Below, one piece after another: positions 9,458-18,675 of a stretch of 24,328 bases of DNA (positions are counted from its first letter, which is position 1; every line of letters begins with the position of its first letter). Both the position numbers and the translations under genes were made by a program. The stretch covers positions 3,476,359 through 3,500,686 of the forward strand of contig BFEA01000074.1 of the NCBI GenBank assembly GCA_003427395.1, given 5' to 3'. Source of the DNA: Chara braunii. Lineage: Eukaryota; Streptophyta; Charophyceae; Charales; Characeae. A model generated the notes under the pieces. The model ran no database searches. It worked only from the letters and a program-made list of their open reading frames with translations, and had not been told where the DNA came from.

Positions 9458-9562
9458 CTCTATCAGTGCTTACTGCAATTCCTGTCTCGTCTGAAGCTAT
9501 CTCCTTGTGTCTATCATCCGACTCCCCTCTACTCCGCGCTCTACACTATGCCCGGATATGCC

Positions 9563-10691
9563 CTATCCTTCATCGTCTTCCGCTTCTGGCATACCCTCGT
9601 CCACGTCCTCGTCTCCGTCTGCATCCACAGCCCGGCCCCAGGGGATATGCTCCTGTCCCTCGGCCTGGGCTAGATGCCCCCAACCGTCGCTATCTGGTCT
9701 ATCTAAATCGACGCCAAGGTTGTCTTGCCCAACGTCTGGCATGTCTCTCCACGGTCTCTCGTCCTGTCCCCAAGGCTCAACGTCGCTGAGGCGTTCCCAA
9801 TCTCGATCGTCGGCGTCCCAACCGAGCTCCTTTCTATCTGGATATATCCCCTGGTAATGCTCCTCCAACTCCCAGATAGAGATGAGGGAAGCAGGCCTAT
9901 CACCGGGAGTCTCGCTAAAGAGCCGTCCGACCCCCTCAAACTTTCCACTGGTCTCTGGACCTCCCTATCTAGTGCCATCCAGAACTCCAAGGGCTGGCCC
10001 AGGAAAAAGGAGTGGAAGTCTGTTGTAGGCGCTAGAGCACGTAAGAACTCAATGAGTTGTATCCCCCTCTCTCCAGTAAGAGGCCCGCCTACGAACTGTG
10101 CGTAGGCAATCCAGTCCCGGTCCCTTTGCCCTCGGGCTAGTCCGTCGAGCTCTAGAGCCGCGAAATATCTCTCCACGACGCACCCCAAGCCCCAAAGTTA
10201 CTCCACTACAAAGACCGGGAACCTGGCGCGCAGTCGGAATGTCGGGAAAGCAAACCCTCCGATCCGAAACGTAGTCCTCGTCTCCCTGACAGGCCCATAC
10301 AGATCCCCAATTCCCTCTTGTGCACTCTCTATCATGCCCGTCAGGATTTCTCTCACCTCTCTCTCATACCACCAGAACCCATGCACCAAGCCCTGGATAT
10401 AGACGACGCCGCTCACCTCACGTGAGTAATAATATGCCCTACGGCCTCTATGGACGTCGTGCCAGGCGCCCGCCACCTCTGCGGATCAGACTCGTAGGTC
10501 TGAATGGTATATGACCATAGGTGCACGTCTGACCCCAGCCGAGTCGACCCCCAATGGTCAATCAATCCTGGCTCAGCGACGCATCTGGCCGGTAGATCAA
10601 GCTCCACCAAGTCGGGAGCTATGATCTCGGGCGGTCTAGGCCATCTGAAATCACCGAAGGGTAGGTCGACTCTCTCGATCTCCTCTACCAT
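9563..10691 (-). pseudogene. P2: second copy of the P family with acidic tail, frameshifted
   Basis: Starting at ATG 10691 the first register reads PPEIIAPDLVELDLPAR and then SDVHLWSYTIQ, matching P1 (RPELIEGDLVELTIPAR; SADVWLWTH). Homology then moves to a second register (from about 10450). That carries RARFPVFVVE, a TAA at 10198, then LGCVVERYFAALELDGLARG and GERGIQLIEFLRAL. It moves to a third register near 9950 for GRLFSETPGD and LEEHYQGIYPD, then an acidic tail rich in D, E and W to TAG 9563. Two frame changes and at least one stop make this a broken gene of about 375 codons. The alignment with P1 over its full length is the main evidence that these frames are real. Function unknown. Confidence 0.6.
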
Positions 10692-10781
10692 TTGCCTGCA
10701 GGATCTCCTATCTCACTCTCTCACTCCACTGTCGAATCTCACCGCTAGCCTAGCTCGCACTCGCCTCGCCGCACAATCTGC

Positions 10782-11843
10782 CTAGGCCCTAATCGGTACT
10801 CCTATGCGTGGGAAGTGCGCGTCTCCCGTGTCGTCCTCTCGCTCCCATCCCACATCTTCCGTGTCGTCAACCTCACTCTCTGGGTCAACCCAATCCGGCT
10901 CCCACGCGTCCTCGTCATCCTCTCGCTCCCATCCCTCGTCATCAAACTCATCCTCGACGCGGTATGGCGCCTGTCCTATAGCCTGGTAATACTCCGCCAA
11001 CTGATAGCCGTGTATCAGAGGTCGCCCAGCGTCCTCACTCCACCAGCTACCCCAGTCGTCTGAGAAGAGTCTCCTGATACTGATCACGTACTCGGGGCCT
11101 GCTCGGAGCTCACGGTCCAGCCAATCCCAAACGCACGGAGACTGGGGTCACTCATCGTCTATCGAACGGATCAGCTCTATAAGTTGAACCCTCTCGTCAC
11201 CCCAACGAGGCCCACCAGTCGCAAGCGAATAATAGAGGTAGTCAAGGTTACCGGGCCCTCTGGCAAGGACCTTGAGATTCTGATAGGCTAAGTATGCCTC
11301 GACCACTCCGCCTATACCTCCAAAGATGCTCTCTACAACGAACGCAGGGACTACCGCCCGCAGACTCAAAACGCTGTACGGAAAAAAACGGTCTCGTGCT
11401 ATCACAAACTCGCTTGTGATATCAAGAGGAGGGCGTCCGTGAAATAGCGTCAACGGGTCGCTCGAGTCCTCCACTCGGAAGGCGGCGACCTTGTCCCTCA
11501 GGTAGCGTAAAGCCCTGCTAACCGCGTCACTAGTCCCCGTCGTCGCGAGACTCAGCGCGGCCTCCTTGATCGCATCCGGTCTTAAGTACAGGTAGGCTCT
11601 CGCTACGCCCACCCCTTGTCCAGGCCAGTGCTCTCTGTGCGTCCAAAGCCACACGTCCGCAGACAAAACAATGGACCTCCACGCAAACTGGCCGTCAGTA
11701 TATCAGGCGCTGCGCGCAGGAATCGTGAGTTCCACCAGATCCCCCTCTATGAGCTCTGGGCGCTCCACGTCCCAAGCGCTGCTGGCCTCGTAGACCTCTA
11801 CCTGCGCTTGCGGCCACATCCAACTGATGGCTAGAGAGAACAT
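10782..11843 (-). pseudogene. P1: first copy of the P family with acidic tail, two TGA stops
   Basis: One register runs from ATG 11843 to TAG 10782 (about 353 codons), broken by TGA at 11703 and 11148. Order: the IPAR motif near residue 43; SADVWLWTH near 65; a helical part; VVPAFVVESIFGGIGGVVEA; DERVQLIELIRSI; RRLFSDDW; a tail with LAEYYQAIG; then a strongly acidic stretch in which GWEREDD occurs twice. P2 repeats every one of these landmarks. After the stop the register stays open for 22 codons that read ADCAARRVRARL, which resembles the Q helix (EAECIRRARDL) and may be a remnant Q0. It is the first frame after the leader, hence the first that a full-length transcript would present. Function unknown; no similarity to Env or movement proteins is evident. 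Confidence 0.6.
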
Positions 11844-11905
11844 AGTAAGAGGGATGGGCAGAGTAGGTGAAAGATAGCAGAAACAGGTTGTTTTTCCTAA
11901 AAAAA

Positions 11906-11954
11906 GTTCGGCAGCGCTTCACCTCCCTTCGTTGGGAGCCCCGATAATACGCTG
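11906..11954. repeat. Leader GC-rich repeat, copy A
   Basis: Contains CACCTCCCTTCGTTGGGA followed by CCCCGATAATACGCTG. The second part matches 18350-18365 in the LTR at 15 of 16 bases. Flanked by an A run on its left. Confidence 0.55.
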
Positions 11955-12046
11955 TCGACCTATCTCCAATCTATCCCAAGAGTCCCCTAAGGAGTCAGAA
12001 AGGGCGGGATTCCAGCCCTAAACAAAGCAAACGGCCCTATAGTCGA

Positions 12047-12086
12047 GTTCCCTCGAATACAAAGCATGTGCTCTGTTCGAGGGAAC
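12047..12086. repeat. Perfect 11-bp inverted repeat (hairpin) in the leader
   Basis: GTTCCCTCGAA at 12047-12057 and TTCGAGGGAAC at 12076-12086 are exact reverse complements separated by 18 nt. As RNA this would form a stable stem-loop about 200 nt upstream of the first accessory start codon. Confidence 0.75.
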
Positions 12087-12670
12087 GTTGCCTGTGGCTG
12101 CTCCGGTCACCCCTCCGGAGTGCAGATGTCACCCTCTATCTAAGAACCAAAATTAGAAGGCCGTCACTTTCTTTCGGCTATTTTTCTAAGCCATTTTAAA
12201 AAAAAATATTTTTAAGGAACTCTAATAAATTTAAATTAATAAAATTACTTTTAATCTACAAAAACCTATTGGCTCTCCTTCACTGCCTAGGGGCATACAA
12301 GGTTTCCCCTACAGAGTAGCGCGGCAAATATGTTTCTCTTCCCAGCACACACAAACTATTTATTTTAAATTTATATTATATAAATACCAAATAAATAAAT
12401 TTAGTTAGGAAAAATTCTCGTCGCTGCACCCAACGCCTAAAAGGGGGTAAGGGATCAAGCTTGTACCTTCTTCACTCTAATTCCCCTTTCCCTTTCCCTA
12501 TCTAGGGAATTTTTTTGTGTTTTACTGTATTTAATTTACAAAAATTATGTTTATGCAAGATATACCCCCTTTCTTACCTTACATATATTTATATTCCTTA
12601 TATACGTCTCTATGCTAAATTGTTTGATTTAAGAGGGCCCCAACGAATTTCTACGCATTTTTGAAAATTT

Positions 12671-12712
12671 TGGCGGCACTTCGCCTCCCCCCGTTGGGAT
12701 GGGGCTCGACTG
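12671..12712. repeat. Leader GC-rich repeat, copy B
   Basis: TCGCCTCCCCCCGTTGGGAT then GGGGCTCG, preceded by GAAAATTT. Closely similar to copy C (12860-12900) and partly to copy A. It stands out in AT-rich surroundings. Confidence 0.6.
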
Positions 12713-12859
12713 AAGGCCTCAAAAATGTCGCCGAAGGGGTGTATCAAAAGGATATTATTTTCGAAAAAGTGTTTTGAAATTTTAATTGGTTTTTAAGTAT
12801 TTTCTTTAATTATTTTGTAATTAATTCGTTAAAATACACAAAATTTCAGAAAATTTCTA

Positions 12860-12900
12860 CAGCATTCACCCTCCCTCCGTTGGGATGGGGTTCGGGACTG
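12860..12900. repeat. Leader GC-rich repeat, copy C
   Basis: ACCCTCCCTCCGTTGGGATG then GGGTTCGG, preceded by GAAAATTT as in copy B. The shared core CCTCCC-YCCGTTGGGATGGGG is the strongest part of the family. Confidence 0.6.
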
Positions 12901-13099
12901 CCGCCCCTAGCGCAACCGTCCAAAAGAAACAATGGGCAGATTTTTACCAAAATATAACAAACTTTAATTAATTCTCTTTCGTTATTTTAAGTATTTTCTT
13001 TCAATTAATTATAAGAAAACGCCGAGAAAGAAAAAAAAGGCAAAATAATCCAGATAAATTTCGATCGGACTTTTTAGCTGCTCCTCGAGGTTGTTATCC

Positions 13100-13172
13100 A
13101 ACCCTAAAACCCTAGATAGAACTTCTCCTAATTAGGGTTTCCCCTAATTAGGGTTTAACTAACTAGGGCTTT
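13100..13172. repeat. Telobox-like motifs with three 16-bp tandem units
   Basis: AACCCTAAAACCCTAG at 13100-13115 is followed by CTCCTAATTAGGGTTT (13125), CCCCTAATTAGGGTTT (13141) and a diverged third unit (13157-13172). The core is the plant telomere/telobox sequence in both orientations. It could be a binding site for telobox-binding proteins or a capture of telomeric sequence. Confidence 0.7.
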
Positions 13173-13817
13173 GGAGTTTTGCGCGCAACCGCACGCTCTC
13201 TTCCAGCACTCGCACTGTTCCAAAAATTTTTCGTCAACTCCCCTCGATATTTGCAAGAACTTTGATGGATTACTTTCTCTTAATCCCCTTTTTTTCCTAT
13301 TTTACACAAAATTTTGAAGAAAAAATATATATATATATATATATTTTTTCCGTTTATTTTCTTCGCTGTTACTGGTTGTTTTTACCTCTAACTAACTCCG
13401 TTCATCCCGTCCAGGGTATCAAAATGACGGGAAAAATCATCTGAACAACTTTGGTCCAAGAAGTTATCTCTCAAAAATGGACCTAATTCCCGAAAATTTT
13501 ATAAAAAGAAAACTGAAAATTTCCAATTAATAAATAGAAAATTAAGAAAAATTGATTTCCTCAAAATTCGAATGTTAGAATGTTTCGGGAAACTTGTCAA
13601 AAAATTCCTCTCTTCGTGAGGACGAACTTTGTTCCCGACGAAGTTTGCGTGATATTACGCAGATAAGGAGATATTTGAGAAAAAAAGAAATTCGAAATTA
13701 ATAAAAATTAATAAAAATTAACTAATCAAGGCATTCAAATCTAACTAACTCCCGGCCAATTAGCCAGAGCACCCCCATTGGTTGGGGAAGGCCGCGGCCT
13801 CGGGGGTGCAGTTCCCC

Positions 13818-13835
13818 TCCCTGGCAACGGCGCCA
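13818..13835 (-). promoter_or_regulatory. Primer-binding site, tRNA-Asp type
   Basis: On the minus strand the bases read TGGCGCCGTTGCCAGGGA, complementary to the 3' end of plant tRNA-Asp (which ends CGGCAACGGCGCCA) with one mismatch over 18 nt as I recall that tRNA. It lies four bases from the LTR end at 13840, the position expected for the minus-strand primer. Athila-type plant gypsy elements use the same tRNA. Confidence 0.85.
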
Positions 13836-14697
13836 AAGTTGTGAGGAAATTGGGGGAGGGGCACCTGCAGTTCGCTGAAGCCAAGGGCCACGGTGCCTGT
13901 CACTAGGCGCGCCCGCTTCCGAGGTCCTCAACGACCAGCACGGTCTTAGGTAGGAATATTCCCACTACTAAGTTTAGTCCGCAGTGACGTAGTCCCTTTA
14001 ACTAACGAAGAATTTTATTCGAAAATGACACCAGAATTGGAAATGCTTTTGACTGTTACTGCAATGATTCAAAGCAAGAAGCTGCATTTAGCAAGATAGG
14101 CCTTCCACGCAGATCAAACTTCAACGAAGACACAATTAACGGGCGTTAGTACAACAATTTAGACCCGAACCAGCGAACGGTCTGTTTGGCCCACCACCTA
14201 ATTCAAAGTGTCGGAGCAGCGGGCACATGATATGGGAGTGGGTGTCCGAATTCCATATGCAGGTATTCGAGCAAAACTTCCTTCGANGCAAGTATGTCAG
14301 GAGCCCATTGTAAAGAAAGGAATGATAAACAAATTAGACAGTTAATAACTCAGCACGTTCACGCTTTCCCTCGGCACTCCCCTCCTCCCTGCACGCTCTG
14401 TCTTTGACACAGTCTCCCCTCTCCTTTCGCTCTCCACCCTCTCTCGTTCCCTACCCCGTAGATTAAACAGCAACCAACAGTGTGGCATCCAGTGAACTCA
14501 TTACACACCGAGGACGAGCAAGCTATAAAACAATTCCAGAAAGTTTTTCCGAAGCAGGTCATCTGGGGAGGTTCACGGGTATGCAGTGAGTATTTTGTGG
14601 ACAGTCAACCACACACAAGGAGCAAGAAAGTTAATTAACGACCCTTTGCACCCATATCCTTGAGCTGCAGCTTTAGCTAATCTATTGGCTTCTCACG

Positions 14698-14702
<5 letters not shown>

Positions 14703-14786
<84 letters not shown>
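14703..14786. repeat. (TC)n microsatellite, about 84 bp
   Basis: A nearly pure CT run inside the LTR, read as GA on the element's coding strand. The open frames through it, which give runs of alternating residues, are low-complexity artefacts. Confidence 0.97.
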
Positions 14787-14789
<3 letters not shown>

Positions 14790-17129
14790 CTCTAACCGTC
14801 TCGCTGACCTTTACTCCTTTTTCCCGCTCTTCGTCGCTTTGCCAGCCGCTCTTTATCATGTTCTCTCCAACTCTTCTATCTCTCTCCCCGGTTTGGCTTG
14901 GCTGGTCTGTTCAATCCAGCGACTCGTCCTCTGAACAAACCGAAAAGAGAGATAAGAAAATCGCTTTCACTCGACCACTTCCCACGCCTCACCACGCATC
15001 ACCCCAGGTTCGTCGCTCGACGCTCGGATCTCAGTCCAGCTCACGCGTGGTTCGTCTCTCTTTGATGGCCAATACAGCTGTCGAGCAAAGAAGAAAGGTG
15101 AAATAGTTTTACGCACCACAGATCTCGCCAATTGCCAACAATTTTCCCCTGATCGTTTCCTAAAACCCGTCAATGATATAGCTTAGGAGGTCTCCGCTTT
15201 AAACGGATACGTATGCAAGCGATTCAGTTACCAGAGAAGAGAGTAGGAGTACACGAGTCGCCTTACAGCGTTTTCAACAATATTTAAAAAAAAAGACAAA
15301 TTGCGCGCTCAACGAGATTCCCTACCAGACTCGGTTTCGAGAGATCAAGCAAATTACAGTTTAGGCGAGTCCCCCTGTGGTAAGAGATTCTATCCACAGA
15401 AATCAGTTGTAACGCACCCTTCCTCCCCCTTGCTATCCGCTCCCCGCACTCTTAGAGTTTCCTTCACCTATTTCTTTGTTCCTCTGTTCTTCACCTTCAA
15501 GTATCAGCCCCTTTCACGATGCCGGATCATGCCGTGACCTCTGTTAGCCTCTCTCCCTCAAATTCTGGAGCTGTTTACCATGCAGTCCCCGACAGCCCGG
15601 ACTTTCTTCTTGCCTTCGGTAGTTACATTACAGGTGTTCGAAAGCGATCGTTCGAGAGAACTTCTTCCACCCGAGCGAGTCAAGTCAACGAGGAAAATTT
15701 GGCCAGCTTGCTCAGACAGACAACGGCGCAGTCATTAAATAGGACAAGTTCTGCCCGACTCCCCCCCCCACAAGAAAAGGATCCATCAGATTAAACAGGA
15801 CCCAACTGTCATGCGTCGACGCAAAAGTAGGGCTGGGTAGAAGACCAGTGTGGAACGGACTTACCAGGTATTCTGACCCCACAAGATCGGAGAGTTTACA
15901 CCCAACTGGCCAACTAATCGGGTGTTAAATCTATCTCTCACCGTCGGGTTGGCTTCGAGACAATGTCCTGTTACAGAGGAAGAGGAAGTGTTGCTCCAGT
16001 TCGTCATAGCCAACCCCTGACTCACACGTTCAGGCTGGCGAACTCTCCACGTACTCGGGGAGACTGCAGCTAGCGATCTTCCGTCCCCCTTAGCGAGCTC
16101 GCATGGCGCTCTCTCCCTCACTCCGCCTGAATTGAACTCGCGAAGAGAGGCCGAATCACGGCGAGGGCAGAGAACACCTGACTCGTTTCCTGCGTTTTGT
16201 CCCCTTCCTCCTCTCTCTCCTGCCCTTCTCTCTCTCTCCTTCCTTTCTTTCTCCCCTGTCACTCGCATCCGAGCACACGATCGCACTGGCACGCGCCCCT
16301 ACGAGTACTACTAGACGCACGTACAAGCTCGCGAGCATGCGAACACTCGGGTACACGAGCGCGCATGCGTTCGAACACATGAGCGCAACCACGCTAGTCT
16401 CACGCGTTGCTCATGAGAACGACCAAGCGGCTCTCAGGTGTAACTGAACCACGAAGTATCGCAGTGTACCCTGGCTCGCCCCGCAGCCGCCGGTAACAAC
16501 CCGGCAAGGTGGGCTCGGTACACCCTGCACGCTGCCCCCTTGGCTCCGCCAGTGTCCCGTCGCGGTGTGGACTGAGTACACTGTGCATACTGCCCCTTTC
16601 CCGACGCTCAACTTGTCTATATTCCGCGCTTCCTCATGCACGAGGTGGGACGGCGACCCTTTCCCGTTTTCTCCAAGAGTCTGGCGGGTGCAGCACATCG
16701 TGCGCACAGACTGTCAATCCCGCCTGTATCCTGCTGTAATCAGGGCTAGGTACATCGACTCTTTGCTCTCGGCAACATACTTGGGCCTCTGCAGACCAGA
16801 GGCACCCCCGCGCAAGTTGAGACATATGCCGAAATGCGTCTAGAAGATCTAGGTACAGCAGCAAACCCCTCTGATGGCAAAAACACTTTCCGAAGCACCC
16901 CCGGTACCGGTTGGGCCTGTCATCTCTGCACAACACCCCGACTGGGTACTGTCATGCTTACAAAATGTCCCTGTACTTGCTAGATTTTCCCAGGCCCTTT
17001 GTACTTTCGTTTTCCTCCTAGAGGCCCAGGTCGTCTCTGCGTTTTGCCCCCTCACTGTGCGTTTATGCCAAAAATGACCAGTTCAAAGAAGTGATGTCCC
17101 AGCAGTAGGTCGATCCCAAGCCATCAGCT

Positions 17130-17780
17130 GCACAAAGCAGAACCAGCATACCGAACCGGAAAACAAACATCCTGAGCTACAGGCTTCCGAACCAAACCTG
17201 AACCCAGGGCAGAGTCTCCGATCTATACTTGTCGAGTGAGCGTCAAACCTGAAGTACGNCAAATGTCGTGCAGTATCGAGATCCTGTAGTAGATCCGAAC
17301 CTCCAAACTGAACCAGGGGGATNTTGATGTCATTCCAAATGCGCCTGGGACAACCGTCTTGCACCACAGAGAGCTGAACCATACCAGTGTCATCTGTGCC
17401 GAATCTGAAAACGAGATCGTGAAGAGTACCGACGTCACCGAACATCGAACCTGAAATGAGTGCCCACANNGAGCCTGAAACAAAAANGCGTGACCGTGCC
17501 GCTCGTGAAATACACAGCCGTGACAGTTCCAAATCAGAAACAAAACGTCAGTTTGGTTCCAGACCTGAAGATAAATCACCGCAGTGGCCGCATTCCTGAA
17601 ATAACCCGTCAAAGTTCCAATCCTGAAAAAAATAGACCGCTGCAGTGGTTGTTGACCTGGAAGCCCGAAACAAAGTGATGCCTGTTCTATACCGAACCAG
17701 AAGCCCGTCAGATTCCGTAGGATGCAGCCACTCCGCATCAACCCGAACCTCTGAACCATGTATCCGTACCGAGTCAAACA
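17130..17780. repeat. Degenerate short tandem repeats in the LTR
   Basis: Motifs such as TTCCAAATCAGAAAC, TTCCAGACCTGAAG, ATTCCTGAAATAA and TTCCAATCCTGAAAA recur about every 25-40 bp, together with GTCAG/GCAGTGG pieces. The region holds several Ns, which fits an assembly struggling with repeats. The overlapping minus-strand frames of up to 203 codons here are not believed to be genes. Confidence 0.45.
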
Positions 17781-18360
17781 CCATACATATTGTCGGTCCG
17801 AAGTATCACCATCGCTCCCCGTCCATGCGACCACAGACTGACTCAGTGAGGTTAGTAATCAGATAAGTCGGGAAGCTGACACGGAAAACCTCAGTCCTCA
17901 GGGGATAGCAAAAAAAACTAGAGTTCAGAGAATTTGATCAAATCTCGGTTCCGAGCTGACGGTGGGTACTCCAAGCAAAATCAGGCCCGGCATCGAATAA
18001 TCATTAGTTCCTGTTCGTTCCATCATTTTTAGTCATTCCCCCTTTCTCTTTATTCTATTATCTGAATAACCGTAAACTTTCCAAAAATAAATTCCGAGGG
18101 AGTCTTAATTAAATCGTTGAAATTCTTTGTTTATTTTCTTCTTTATCATTTTTAATCTTTTCCTTTGTTTTCGATTCCATTGCCGGAAAACATAAAATAA
18201 CGGGGTGTTTTTCCCAAAATTTAAATGTCGCGAAAAACAAGGAAATTAAGGAATATTACATTTTTCTCTTCCCTCCTACTATTCCCATTATTTTCTCCCA
18301 TCTTTAATTTGGGTACTAAAAATGGCAAAAATTTGAGGCGCTATCTTGGCCCCGATCATA

Positions 18361-18447
18361 CGCTGCAAAAAACGTCGCAGCGGGGTTAATCCCCGCAATG
18401 CCGGCCGCAATGCCCCCTTGCGGCCGGCCATTCGAGGCCTAGCCTCG
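18361..18447. repeat. Cluster of four inverted repeats near the LTR outer end
   Basis: Perfect stems follow one another: CGCTGC/GCAGCG (18361-18382), GCGGGG/CCCCGC (18380-18396), GCCGGCCGCAA/TTGCGGCCGGC (18400-18428, 11 bp, 7-nt loop) and CGAGGC/GCCTCG (18433-18447). The first two share three bases and so cannot form together. The block is GC-rich beside an AT-rich stretch. Confidence 0.8.
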
Positions 18448-18675
18448 GAACGGGCTGAAATGACGGTCCCTAGATATGCCGGGAGCGGCTACCCATTTCG
18501 CCATCTTTGAGGGTTACTCGTAAGGTTCAGTGCGCCCAAAATCAGGGGTGCCCTGAGTTCCCCTAATTTTTGTTGCCTGGTCAAACCAGAGTACCGTNAA
18601 AACTCGGACTTGTTTTTGAGCCTAAGTCCCAAAACCGCAGGATTCAAGCGACTCATTGCTTGTGGCGGCCTGACA

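Larger units (their letters stand above)
11844..13817 (-). other. AT-rich non-coding leader between PBS and accessory ORFs
   Basis: About 2 kb without a credible gene. It is much richer in A and T than the coding block, with poly-T/poly-A runs and an AT dinucleotide run at about 13327-13345. It contains three diverged copies of a GC-rich element (CCTCCC..CGTTGGGA), a long inverted repeat at 12047-12086, and 16-bp telobox-bearing repeats at 13125-13172. By position this is the 5' untranslated region of the genomic RNA, where packaging and translation-control signals would be expected. A short open frame at 13262-13444 is low complexity and not believed. Confidence 0.6.
1..18675 (-). mobile_element. 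Giant Ty3/gypsy LTR retrotransposon (near-complete, decayed)
   Basis: The coding order on the minus strand is gag, protease, RT, RNase H, integrase, which defines Ty3/gypsy (Metaviridae) rather than copia. The last 126 bp of the right LTR (18550-18675) repeat at 1-126 at a constant offset of 18549, with three mismatches and two N positions, so the copies flank a 13.7-kb internal region. A tRNA-Asp-like primer-binding site abuts the inner end of the right LTR. Full length would be about 23 kb if the left LTR is as long as the right. Between PBS and gag sits about 5 kb of extra same-strand reading frames, which is atypical. Many in-frame stops mean this copy cannot make its own proteins. The right end is fused to the protease region of a second retroelement, showing that this one inserted later. 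Confidence 0.9.
13840..18675 (-). repeat. 5' LTR, about 4.8 kb
   Basis: The left boundary is TGTGAGG next to the PBS and the right boundary is CCTGACA, forming an imperfect 7-bp terminal inverted repeat of the usual TG...CA type. Only the outer 126 bp can be compared with the second LTR in this window. The interior holds no convincing gene. It contains a long TC microsatellite (14703-14786), short open frames that look like chance, a block of degenerate repeats around 17.1-17.8 kb, an AT-rich stretch (about 17.9-18.3 kb) and a hairpin cluster (18361-18447). A minus-strand promoter is expected here, but I could not place a TATA box or transcription start. LTRs of this length are rare; Ogre-type elements are the known comparison. 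Confidence 0.82.

Noticed and set aside
385-10105. Plus-strand open frames across the element
   Set aside because: They lie opposite minus-strand frames with recognisable or paralogue-supported proteins and show no motifs of their own.
13262-13444. Short plus-strand frame in the leader
   Set aside because: AT-rich with an AT dinucleotide run giving alternating I/Y; low complexity.
13818-13835. Apparent tRNA-Asp 3' end on the plus strand
   Set aside because: Only 18 nt match and there is no cloverleaf upstream; it is the primer-binding site.
14677-14859. Minus-strand frame of alternating R and E
   Set aside because: It is simply the translation of the TC microsatellite.
15861-16936. Several frames of 60-143 codons on both strands in the LTR
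   Set aside because: Open on both strands because of base composition; no conserved motif and no partner copy in the window to compare.
17083-17834. Overlapping minus-strand frames of up to 203 codons in the LTR
   Set aside because: They contain Ns, sit in degenerate repeats, have unusual composition (C, F, W rich) and no recognisable motif.
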